NCBI GenBank assembly: GCA_934149165.1
Contig: CAKPDY010000032.1
Location: 1 to 15,348 of the forward strand
Origin: an uncultured Clostridia bacterium
GTDB taxonomy: Bacteria; Bacillota; Clostridia; TANB77; CAG-508
Length of the DNA: 15,348 nucleotides
Reading direction: 5' to 3'
The position numbers were made by a program, and so were the translations under genes. Below the pieces are notes generated by a model. The model ran no database searches, was not told where the DNA came from, and saw only the letters and a list, made by a program, of their open reading frames with translations. Shown piece by piece: positions 1 through 6,199 of this stretch; positions within the stretch are counted from its first letter, which is position 1, and each line of letters starts with the position of its first letter.

Positions 1-9
1 TAATTGACA

Positions 10-37
10 AAATAAAAAGCTTATGGTTCTAAGCTTA
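10..37 (-). terminator. Weak terminator behind the smpB remnant
   Basis: Read on the minus strand, AAGCTTA and TAAGCTT (17-23 and 30-36) form a 7-bp stem around a 6-nt loop, followed by a T-rich run. The stem is A/T-rich, so it would be a weak Rho-independent terminator. It lies about 35 nt beyond the stop codon of the short smpB-like reading frame and would end that transcript. Confidence 0.45.
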
Positions 38-69
38 AATGTATCTAAAATATTCAAAAAAATGTCAAA

Positions 70-135
70 CTACGGTGTTTCCTCTATATTATAATTATGT
101 TTTGCAACTGGATTTTTTGCAATTAATTTATTCAT
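70..135 (-). pseudogene. smpB: N-terminal remnant of smpB (SsrA-binding protein)
   Basis: A 21-codon minus-strand frame (ATG at 135, TAG at 70-72) encodes a peptide beginning MNKLIAKNPVAKHN and ending YNIEETP. This follows the start of SmpB, the tmRNA partner in trans-translation: an IAxN block, then AxHxY, then IEET. Intact SmpB is about 150 residues and continues with a conserved EAGIVLxGTE-type strand. Here the frame stops immediately after IEET, and the remaining 69 bases to the window edge show no recognisable SmpB sequence. It keeps a weak AGAAAG ribosome site. I read it as a truncated copy or deletion scar; a functional smpB would have to lie elsewhere. It could also be a short peptide gene derived from smpB. 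The match is from remembered family consensus, not an alignment. Confidence 0.55.
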
Positions 136-200
136 AATTTTATTCTCACTTTCTTCTTAATATATTGTTTTGTATTATAACATATTTTTTTAAAATTCAC

Positions 201-229
201 TAGACTTATTTAATAATATTTGATATTAT
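201..229 (+). promoter_or_regulatory. Promoter for the 291-617 gene
   Basis: TAGACT (201-206), a 17-bp spacer and TATTAT (224-229), preceded by TG at 221-222 as an extended -10. It resembles the promoter at 1263-1291, which has the same -35 hexamer, spacing and TGn motif. Confidence 0.5.
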
Positions 230-290
230 ATACATGTACAAAAAAGATAAAGCTATTTTTATGTAAATAGTTAAAATTCAGGAGGTAAAT

Positions 291-617
291 ATGAAAAAAA
301 TATTAAAAGTATCATTGATATTGGCAATTGTTTTATCAGTATTTGCTAACTTATCAGTATTTGCAGTAGAAACAACAAACGAAAATACAAACAGTGCAAA
401 CACAAGTAACACATCTACAACAAATACAAGCAATACATCACAAAATAATTTACAATCTAATACAGATACAAGTAATGAAACAGTTACACAAGTTAGTTCA
501 GTTTCTTCAGTAAATGAAGGGGATTTACAAGTATCAGATATTATAAACATTTTATTAATTGCTACTGGAGTTGTTATAATTTTTTTAGCAATAGCAATTA
601 TTGTAAAATTTAAATAA
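291..617 (+). CDS. Small exported Asn/Thr/Ser-rich protein with C-terminal membrane anchor
   Basis: A 108-residue protein that I cannot assign to a named family. Residues 1-25 form a signal peptide (MKK, hydrophobic core, cleavage likely after SVFA). Residues 28-80 are low complexity, dominated by Asn, Thr and Ser, as in a flexible wall-spanning or glycosylatable linker. Residues 84-106 are a single hydrophobic segment ending in KFK, which would hold the C-terminus in the membrane. The predicted product is therefore an outward-facing, singly anchored protein with no enzymatic domain. The start is set by AGGAGGT at 280-286, four bases before ATG. It is monocistronic, between the promoter at 201-229 and the hairpin at 625-671. 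The next gene encodes a protein of the same plan but unrelated sequence. The role is unknown. Confidence 0.75.
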   Translation: MKKILKVSLILAIVLSVFANLSVFAVETTNENTNSANTSNTSTTNTSNTSQNNLQSNTDTSNETVTQVSSVSSVNEGDLQVSDIINILLIATGVVIIFLAIAIIVKFK

Positions 618-624
618 AAACTAA

Positions 625-671
625 AAAAACTTATTATTATTTCAAAAAAATGGTAATAAGTTTTTAATTTT
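625..671 (+). terminator. Rho-independent terminator
   Basis: AAAAACTTATTA (625-636) pairs perfectly with TAATAAGTTTTT (654-665) over 12 bp, and the right arm runs into a T-rich tract. It ends the 291-617 transcript. Confidence 0.75.
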
Positions 672-764
672 TCATTTTTTGAATATTTTCGACTTAATTA
701 TTAATACTAATATTAGATACAATTATTTTTTTGTATTTTTATATAATTTATAAGGAGGATTACA

Positions 765-1175
765 ATGAAAAAAACTATATTTACAATTTCATTTATATTA
801 GTAGCTTTATTTTTTTCATTTTCATATGTTTTTGCTAACAATGATGGAAACAAAGTTGTTAATGATATAAGAAATACTGTTGGTGGTGCTGAAAATACTG
901 TTCAAGATGCTGCCGGTAGTGTTACAGGAGCAGTAAAAAATGGAGTTAATACAATAGAAGGAAAAGCAGAAGATATGGGTAATAATATGAAAAATACTGG
1001 AAATAACATGAATAATGAAAAAGGTTATACAGCAACAAGAACAGCTACAGAAAATAATGCTAATAATGCAGCAAATACAATGACAAGCAATGTATGGACA
1101 TGGATTATTGTGGCTATAATTGCAATTGTTATAATTGCTTTAATTTGGTATTATTCAAGTAAAGGTAATAAATAG
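765..1175 (+). CDS. Exported protein with LEA/CsbD-like helical repeats and C-terminal anchor
   Basis: A 136-residue protein. Residues 1-24 are a signal peptide (cleavage likely after YVFA). Residues 25-105 are hydrophilic and helix-prone, with repeated motifs of the type NTVGGAENTVQDAAGSVTGA and NTIEGKAEDMGNNMKNTG, resembling the amphipathic repeats of LEA-like or CsbD/YtxH-type stress proteins. Residues 108-130 are a strongly hydrophobic segment followed by YYSSKGNK, a C-terminal membrane anchor. The ribosome site is AAGGAGG at 752-758, six bases before ATG. Its stop codon abuts a very long inverted repeat (1176-1240). The resemblance to LEA-like repeats is compositional and does not prove function. 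The protein may coat the membrane or protect the envelope, but this is inference. Same overall architecture as the 291-617 product. Confidence 0.75.
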   Translation: MKKTIFTISFILVALFFSFSYVFANNDGNKVVNDIRNTVGGAENTVQDAAGSVTGAVKNGVNTIEGKAEDMGNNMKNTGNNMNNEKGYTATRTATENNANNAANTMTSNVWTWIIVAIIAIVIIALIWYYSSKGNK

Positions 1176-1240
1176 GAATTTAGGACGTTTTAGTTTTCCT
1201 TATTTTTTTTAATTAAAGAAAACTAAAACGTCCTAAATTC
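1176..1240. repeat. Perfect 23-bp inverted repeat (long hairpin)
   Basis: The 23 bases at 1176-1198 are exactly complementary to 1218-1240 around a 19-nt T-rich loop, and pairing can extend into the stop codon with one G-U. The arms begin GAATTTAGGACG. It is placed like a terminator, but no U-tract follows on either strand. It could be a 3' stabilising hairpin, a processing site or the residue of a miniature element. Confidence 0.8.
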
Positions 1241-1262
1241 TTAAAAATAATTATAAAAATTA

Positions 1263-1291
1263 TAGACTATAAACAAAAATAATGCTATAAT
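1263..1291 (+). promoter_or_regulatory. Promoter for the lipoprotein gene
   Basis: TAGACT (1263-1268), a 17-bp spacer and a consensus TATAAT (1286-1291), with TG at 1283-1284 giving an extended -10. It lies 55 bp before the start codon at 1346; AGGAG at 1332-1336 provides the ribosome site. Confidence 0.65.
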
Positions 1292-1345
1292 AAAAATCTA
1301 GGCAAAAGCCATATATTATAAAACAAATGAAAAGGAGAGATAATT

Positions 1346-2638
1346 ATGAAAAAACGGTATGATTTGGTACTTGTAATAGTATCTTTTTTGGTAATTTGTG
1401 GTTGCAATCTTATCATATCAGAAAAAGATGAAACACATCTGAAAGAGTATGAACGTACACAAAACAGTGTTGTTGTAAGTATAACACAAAATAATAGTGA
1501 AACATTGAAAAGTGTTACTACAACTACTGAAAAAGTATTTAAACCTAAAGAAACTAGCGAAAATAATGTTATTGAAAAAAATTACAAAATAACATTATTA
1601 ACTGGACCAGAACATGCTATATATGATTCAGATGTTTGGAATAAAAACAAGGAAATTACTAATACTAGTGTAAATGTAACAGAAAATAATAATACACAGA
1701 TAAATACAACACAACCAGATTTAACTGAATATGCTGAATATACGGAATATAAGGAATTTACACAAAGTGTTGAAGAAGAAATACCAGAAACATCAGTGGA
1801 GGAAGAGTCAGAAGAAACACAAGAAATAACAGACACTTCCATTATAGAAGAAACAGAAGTAGGGGAGTTACCTCAAATTATTAAAAATGAAGTTGAAAAA
1901 CAGACCAATAAATACCCAGGAATAGATATAGCAGTTGGAATATATTCATTAAATGGAGAAAAGGGATATACATATAACGAAAATGCTATTATATCAGGTG
2001 CATGTACAATTAAAGCTCCATATGCTATGTATGTTTTAAAATCATGTGAGGAACAGAACATAAGTATATGGGAAGAAAGCATAGTATATGAAGAATGGAT
2101 GAAAAATAACGGAAGCGGAGAAATAAAAAATGCAGAATATGGAACAGAATATTCAATTTCATATTTGTTGAATGTATTACTTGGAATTTCAGATAATACA
2201 GCATATAATATGCTTGTTTCAAAATTTCCATTATCAGAGTACCAGAAGTTTTTAAATGAAATAGATGGACAGCAGTTAAATGGAGCACAATATGGTGCAG
2301 TTTCTGTAGTTCAAAGAAAAAATGAGTGGATTGCTATATACAATTATATAAATAGCCAATCAAGGTATTCAGAAGTTCTTAAAGAATATATAACAAATAC
2401 AAAATATTGTTATATAGTACAAGGAATGCAGGAAAATCATATGTTTATGCATAAATCTGGTTGGAGTAATGGCAAAACATATACTTCAGCATCAGATTGT
2501 GCAATAATAGATGATAATTATTTGGTAATAGTACTTACACAAGATTATTCCACAGGAATTGCACATACAGATTCAGTTAGAGCTGTAGGGGCAGTGGTAG
2601 AAGAGTATGCTAATTCATTAGGAGGATATATTTTTTAA
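1346..2638 (+). CDS. Lipoprotein with class A beta-lactamase-like hydrolase domain (Cys in place of the nucleophile Ser)
   Basis: 430 residues. Residues 1-20 are a lipoprotein signal ending VICGC, with Cys20 the probable lipid site (the -2 residue is unusual). Residues 21-185 are a Thr/Glu/Asn-rich linker. Residues 190-430 match the Beta-lactamase2 (PF13354-type) serine hydrolase fold: the SxxK element reads CTIK at 220-223, SDN is at 282-284 and KSG at 370-372. Relatives usually read SGASTIKAPY; here it is SGACTIKAPY, so Cys220 occupies the catalytic serine position (codon TGT, 2003-2005). Lys223, SDN and KSG are kept. Class A enzymes hydrolyse beta-lactams, and many relatives have unknown, probably cell-wall-linked roles; I see no ExxLN-type Glu166 motif, so beta-lactamase activity is unlikely. 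It may be a thiol hydrolase, a non-catalytic binder or carry a sequence error. Monocistronic, with a shared terminator at 2705-2753. Confidence 0.8.
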   Translation: MKKRYDLVLVIVSFLVICGCNLIISEKDETHLKEYERTQNSVVVSITQNNSETLKSVTTTTEKVFKPKETSENNVIEKNYKITLLTGPEHAIYDSDVWNKNKEITNTSVNVTENNNTQINTTQPDLTEYAEYTEYKEFTQSVEEEIPETSVEEESEETQEITDTSIIEETEVGELPQIIKNEVEKQTNKYPGIDIAVGIYSLNGEKGYTYNENAIISGACTIKAPYAMYVLKSCEEQNISIWEESIVYEEWMKNNGSGEIKNAEYGTEYSISYLLNVLLGISDNTAYNMLVSKFPLSEYQKFLNEIDGQQLNGAQYGAVSVVQRKNEWIAIYNYINSQSRYSEVLKEYITNTKYCYIVQGMQENHMFMHKSGWSNGKTYTSASDCAIIDDNYLVIVLTQDYSTGIAHTDSVRAVGAVVEEYANSLGGYIF

Positions 2639-2704
2639 TAAATTAAATTATTTCATAATCTCATAATTTCATATGTAAAATTTACTAAGTTTTACAAAAA
2701 GTTA

Positions 2705-2753
2705 AAAGGGCAAGCAAGTTGTGTAAAATACACACATATTATGCTTGCTCTTT
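2705..2753. terminator. Bidirectional terminator between convergent genes
   Basis: AAAGGGCAAGCA (2705-2716) pairs with TGCTTGCTCTTT (2742-2753), with one G-U, and is flanked by A-rich and T-rich sequence on the two sides. A small inner GTGTA/TACAC hairpin sits in the loop. It serves both the lipoprotein gene on the plus strand and the pseudouridine synthase gene on the minus strand. Confidence 0.75.
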
Positions 2754-2775
2754 ATTTATTATGTGTAACATATCA

Positions 2776-3630
2776 TCATATAATTCTGCAGTTAGGCAAA
2801 TTCCGTTTATGTGTTACAGGGTGAATAAATTTAACTCTGTAGCTATGGAGTGCCTGCCTGTTAATAAGTGGGGAAGATGTACCATATAAAGTATCACCAA
2901 TTATTGGATGACCTATATAAGATAAATGAACTCGTATTTGATGTGTTCTTCCAGTTTCTAATAATATATGAACAGTGGAAATATTATTTGCGTAATTAAT
3001 TACATTATAATGAGTAATGGCAATATCACCATTAATATTAACACATCTTTCTATAATGCTACCATCTTTTCGTGCAATTGGTAAGTTAATTGTATCAACC
3101 TTATTTTCAAATAATCCTTCACAAATAGCAATATATTCTTTAATAAAAACATGAGATTTCATTTGTTTTATTAAGCATTCTTGAATATATTCATTTTTAG
3201 CAAAAATAACAATTCCAGAAGTATCTTTATCCAAACGATTAACAGGTCTAATTTTTTTTTGAAGACCAATACTATTAAAATAATATTTAACTCCATTAGA
3301 AAGACTATCATCAAAGTGAAGCATAGAGGGATGCACAGGAACTCCAGCAGGTTTGTTAATTATTAATAACCATTCATCTTCAAATATTATATTTAGATTC
3401 ATTTTTTTAGGAATAACATTTGAATTATCTTCATTATAATTAAGATTAATAGTAATAGTGTCTTTAGGTTTAACTAAAGAACGTATACTACATAATTCGT
3501 TGTTTAATAAAATATTGTTATTATGCTTAAGCTTTAATAATAATCTATCTGAAATTTCAAATTTTGTTTTTAAAACCTCTTTTATATTATCAAATTTTTC
3601 GTTTTCATTTATAGTATATATTAATTTCAT
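2776..3630 (-). CDS. RluA-family pseudouridine synthase
   Basis: 284 residues, normal for the family. These cytoplasmic enzymes convert specific uridines in rRNA or tRNA to pseudouridine. Residues 1-70 resemble the small S4-like RNA-binding region often found in front of the catalytic domain. The catalytic domain carries INKPAGVPVHPS (91-102), the signature NRLDKDTSG (131-139, normally HRLDxxTSG) with Asp134 as the catalytic aspartate, and GRTHQIRVHL (227-236) followed by GHPIIGD. The start is supported by AAAGGA about ten bases upstream and by a minus-strand promoter. The substrate (RluC-, RluD- or YlyB-type site) cannot be told from the sequence. The first residue of the signature is Asn rather than His, which some family members tolerate. 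It is transcribed divergently from the TetR gene and convergently with the lipoprotein gene; neither suggests a shared pathway. Confidence 0.93.
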   Translation of the reverse strand: MKLIYTINENEKFDNIKEVLKTKFEISDRLLLKLKHNNNILLNNELCSIRSLVKPKDTITINLNYNEDNSNVIPKKMNLNIIFEDEWLLIINKPAGVPVHPSMLHFDDSLSNGVKYYFNSIGLQKKIRPVNRLDKDTSGIVIFAKNEYIQECLIKQMKSHVFIKEYIAICEGLFENKVDTINLPIARKDGSIIERCVNINGDIAITHYNVINYANNISTVHILLETGRTHQIRVHLSYIGHPIIGDTLYGTSSPLINRQALHSYRVKFIHPVTHKRNLPNCRII

Positions 3631-3677
3631 AATATTTTATCCTTTCTTAAATTTTAAATTAAATTTAGTTTTATAAT

Positions 3678-3706
3678 ATTTTATAATATAATTTTTTAAT
3701 ATGCAA
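3678..3706 (-). promoter_or_regulatory. Promoter for the pseudouridine synthase gene
   Basis: On the minus strand TTGCAT (3701-3706), a 17-bp spacer and TAAAAT (3678-3683). It lies about 50 bp upstream of the start codon at 3630. Confidence 0.5.
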
Positions 3707-3719
3707 CAAAAAACATAAT

Positions 3720-3760
3720 AAGTTTACACTGATGAAATTATTTTAATACTATGTAAACTT
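3720..3760. promoter_or_regulatory. Inverted repeat in the divergent intergenic region
   Basis: AAGTTTACA (3720-3728) is repeated inverted as TGTAAACTT (3752-3760). It lies between the rluA-type promoter and the tetR promoter. It could be an operator for the adjacent TetR protein, but the 23-bp spacing is longer than in usual TetR operators and the tetR promoter is 80 bp away. No U-tract supports a terminator. Confidence 0.3.
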
Positions 3761-3841
3761 TTACAATATAAAATAGACCAACAATTCAGTTTTATTGAAT
3801 AAATAAATTAAATATTATAAAATTACTAATAATAAAAAGTC

Positions 3842-3870
3842 TTGACTGATGATAATAATAAATATATATT
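3842..3870 (+). promoter_or_regulatory. Promoter for the TetR gene
   Basis: TTGACT (3842-3847), a 17-bp spacer and TATATT (3865-3870), 30 bp upstream of the start codon. Confidence 0.6.
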
Positions 3871-3899
3871 AAAGAAAAGAGGAAAGGCAGGTAGCATAT

Positions 3900-4466
3900 A
3901 TGAATAGAACAAAAAGAAAAATATTTGAAACAGCAATGGAATTATTTGCTCAAAAAGGTTATGATGGAACAAGTGTAGAAGAAATAACATCAGTAGTTGG
4001 CATAGCAAAAGGAACATTATATTATCATTTCTCAAGTAAAGAGGAAATATTTAATTTCTTAGTAGAAGAGGGAATGAAACTGTTAAAAAATAGTATAGAA
4101 ATAAAAATTTCAAATTATACAAATACAATTGATAAAATAAAAGCTGTAATATTAATACAAATAAAAATAACTGTTAAATATGAAAATTTAATAACATTAA
4201 TTATTAGTCAAATGTGGGGGAAAGAGGAACGAAATTTAAGATGCAGGTCTTGTGTATTTGAATACATGAAAATAGTAGAAGAGATTTTAAAAGAAGGAAT
4301 GGCAAAAGGAGAAATTAGAAAGGGAAACCCAGAAATAATAGCATCAGAAATTTTTGGACTAACATCATCAAGTTTGGCATACAAGTTAAAAAATCAAACA
4401 GAAATAAATATACATAACATTTTTAATGAATTTACAAAAAATATAATAAAAGGAATAAAATTATAA
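3900..4466 (+). CDS. TetR/AcrR-family transcriptional regulator
   Basis: 188 residues, the usual size. The N-terminal DNA-binding domain is clear: KIFETAMELFAQKGYDGTS (8-25), then the helix-turn-helix at about 25-44 (VEEITSVVGIAKGTLYYHF), ending in the typical FSSKEEIF. The rest (60-188) is the helical ligand-binding and dimer region, which varies too much to predict an inducer. CRSC at about 113-116 places two cysteines close together. Such proteins usually repress a transporter or lipid gene beside them, often including their own. Here neither neighbour (the divergent pseudouridine synthase and downstream murD, which has its own promoter) is a usual target, so this is an orphan regulator. 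The start fits the family (MxRTKxKIxETA), with GCAGGT at 3887-3892 as a modest ribosome site. A strong terminator follows. Confidence 0.92.
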   Translation: MNRTKRKIFETAMELFAQKGYDGTSVEEITSVVGIAKGTLYYHFSSKEEIFNFLVEEGMKLLKNSIEIKISNYTNTIDKIKAVILIQIKITVKYENLITLIISQMWGKEERNLRCRSCVFEYMKIVEEILKEGMAKGEIRKGNPEIIASEIFGLTSSSLAYKLKNQTEINIHNIFNEFTKNIIKGIKL

Positions 4467-4468
4467 AC

Positions 4469-4524
4469 AGAATTTTTATTTAATGAAATAAACAGAATTT
4501 TATTAAATAAAAATTCTTTTTTTA
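4469..4524 (+). terminator. Rho-independent terminator of the TetR gene
   Basis: AGAATTTTTATTTAAT (4469-4484) pairs perfectly with ATTAAATAAAAATTCT (4502-4517), followed by seven Ts. The stem is nearly all A/T but 16 bp long. Confidence 0.8.
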
Positions 4525-4627
4525 TACTTATATTAAGTAAGTAACCAAAGTAAAACGCCTCAAATTCCATATATAAAATCGAAAAATTAACATACTTACA
4601 GTTTAAAGAATAACATATATAAAAGTA

Positions 4628-4656
4628 TTGCACATAGAGAATTTTTGTTATATAAT
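4628..4656 (+). promoter_or_regulatory. Promoter for murD
   Basis: TTGCAC (4628-4633), a 17-bp spacer and consensus TATAAT (4651-4656). The expected transcription start (about 4663) lies at or after the ATG at 4662, so that ATG cannot be the usual start and the one at 4686 is favoured. Confidence 0.7.
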
Positions 4657-4685
4657 TTATTATGTTAAAAAGAGGGGGAAACTTT

Positions 4686-6128
4686 ATGAAATATGTTAAC
4701 GAAAAGTTACAAGAATTTGAAAGATATATATACAACAAAAAAGTAGCAATAATTGGTTTAGGAGTAAGTAATTTACCACTTCTTGATTATTTCTGTGATA
4801 AAGGGGCTAAAGTAACTGTTTTTGATAGAAGAACCATAGATGAAATAGAAAAAAATATTTTAGATAAAATAACATCAAGATGTATTCAATTTTCATTTGG
4901 AGAACACAATTTAATTAATCTTGTAGGGTTTGATATTATATTTAGATCACCAAGCTGTAGACCAGATACACCAGAATTAAAAGCAGAAAGTTTACGTGGG
5001 GCTGTAATTACATCAGAAATAGAAATGGTTGTTGAATTATGTCCAGGAAAAGTTATTGGTATAACTGGAAGTGATGGTAAAACAACAACAACAAGTTTAA
5101 TTTATGAAATTATAAAAGAAAATGGTAATGACTGTTATTTAGGCGGAAACATAGGAATACCACTATTTACAAAAATAAAAGATATGAAACCTGAATCAAT
5201 AGTAGTGCTGGAATTAAGTAGTTTTCAATTAATGGATATGCAGACCTGTCCAGAAATATCAGTAGTTACAAATGTTTCACCAAATCATTTAGATATACAT
5301 AAATCATATGAAGAATATATAGAAAGCAAAAAAAATATATTTAGAAATCAAACAGAAAAAGGAATAGTTGTATTAAATTATGATAATGATATAACAAGAT
5401 ATTTTGCATCTGAAGCTAAAGGAAAAGTAATATTCTTTAGTAGGAAAAATAGATTAGATAATGGAATTATATATGATAATGGAGTTATAAAATCATGTGT
5501 AGATGGTGTACGTAGACATGTAATGACAATAGATGATGCCATATCATTAAGAGGAATGCATAATTATGAAAACATTTGTGCAGCAATTGCAGCAACCTCT
5601 AGTTTAGTAGAACCTAAAATTCAAGCTAGAGCAATTGCAAAATTTAAAGGAGTAGAACATAGGCTAGAATATGTAAGAACAATAAATGGTGCAAAATGGT
5701 ATAATGATTCAATTGGAACAAGTCCAACAAGAACAATAGCTGGTTTAAACTCATTTGATGAAAACATAGTTTTAATTGCAGGAGGATATGATAAACATTT
5801 AGATTATACACCAATTGCAAAACCAATAATAGATAATGTAACTAACTTAATACTAATAGGAGCTACAGCAGATAAAATACAACAAAGTGTTGAACAAGAG
5901 TTAAAAAAACAAAACGAAATGTCTGTTTTAAGAAACGGAAAAAATGCTGTAAAAAAAGAATTGCCAATATATAGATGTAATACATTAGAAGAATGTATTA
6001 CAAAAGCAAATGAAGTTGCAAAAAGTGGTGATGTTGTATTATTTTCACCTGCAAGTGCAAGTTTTGATATGTATAAAAACTTTATGGAAAGAGGAAATAA
6101 ATTTAAAGATTTAGTTATGAATATTTAA
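4686..6128 (+). CDS. murD: UDP-N-acetylmuramoyl-L-alanine--D-glutamate ligase
   Basis: Cytoplasmic Mur ligase that adds D-glutamate to UDP-MurNAc-L-Ala with ATP, the second amino-acid step of peptidoglycan precursor synthesis. 480 residues from the chosen start. Residues 18-48 hold the N-terminal nucleotide-binding strand (VAIIGLGVSN); the ATP loop is GITGSDGKTTTT (125-136). Further Mur-ligase marks are ELSSFQL (176-182), HLDIH (201-205), GVEHRLE (322-328), NDSIGTSPT (340-348), GGYDK (366-370) and SPASASFDM (454-462). The P-loop SDG replaces the more common TNG. GVEHRLE-NDSxGTSPT in the C-terminal region suits MurD better than MurC/E/F. A 24-base upstream extension is possible, but GAGGGGG (4670-4676) is correctly spaced only for 4686. 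It stands alone rather than in a division/cell-wall cluster, between a TetR gene and a proline-rich gene. Confidence 0.93.
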   Translation: MKYVNEKLQEFERYIYNKKVAIIGLGVSNLPLLDYFCDKGAKVTVFDRRTIDEIEKNILDKITSRCIQFSFGEHNLINLVGFDIIFRSPSCRPDTPELKAESLRGAVITSEIEMVVELCPGKVIGITGSDGKTTTTSLIYEIIKENGNDCYLGGNIGIPLFTKIKDMKPESIVVLELSSFQLMDMQTCPEISVVTNVSPNHLDIHKSYEEYIESKKNIFRNQTEKGIVVLNYDNDITRYFASEAKGKVIFFSRKNRLDNGIIYDNGVIKSCVDGVRRHVMTIDDAISLRGMHNYENICAAIAATSSLVEPKIQARAIAKFKGVEHRLEYVRTINGAKWYNDSIGTSPTRTIAGLNSFDENIVLIAGGYDKHLDYTPIAKPIIDNVTNLILIGATADKIQQSVEQELKKQNEMSVLRNGKNAVKKELPIYRCNTLEECITKANEVAKSGDVVLFSPASASFDMYKNFMERGNKFKDLVMNI

Positions 6129-6134
6129 TTAAGT

Positions 6135-6150
6135 AACCAAAAAGTTGGTT
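6135..6150 (+). other. Small hairpin after murD
   Basis: AACCAA (6135-6140) pairs with TTGGTT (6145-6150) around a four-base loop just after the murD stop. No T-run follows, so it is a poor terminator. Transcription from murD may run into the next gene, whose start is only 68 bp downstream and which has no clear promoter of its own. Confidence 0.35.
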
Positions 6151-6180
6151 TAAACATAATATACTAATAATTATAAAATT

Positions 6181-6199
6181 AGGAGGTATATATGTAATG
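6181..6199 (+). promoter_or_regulatory. Ribosome site with an ATG-TAA start-stop before the true start
   Basis: AGGAGG (6181-6186) is followed five bases later by ATG (6192-6194), immediately closed by TAA (6195-6197). The last A of that stop is the first base of the ATG at 6197 that opens the long frame. The ideally spaced start thus encodes only methionine, and the real gene must start ten bases after the ribosome site or by reinitiation. Confidence 0.6.

Noticed and set aside
278..550. 90-codon minus-strand frame rich in Val/Leu/Phe opposite the first small gene
   Set aside because: It mirrors the Asn/Thr-rich repeats of the plus-strand gene, which has a signal peptide and a proper ribosome site; the antisense frame has neither.
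4662..4685. Upstream ATG for murD adding eight residues
   Set aside because: It lies at or before the predicted transcription start, has no ribosome site, and the added residues (LKRGGN) are the translated ribosome site.
4394..4738. 114-codon minus-strand frame over the tetR-murD gap
   Set aside because: It is a low-complexity A/T frame covering a strong terminator, the murD promoter and the murD start.
4539..6141. Short direct repeat AAGTAACCAAA on both sides of murD
   Set aside because: Eleven A-rich bases in a very A/T-rich sequence, with no further flanking similarity; likely chance.
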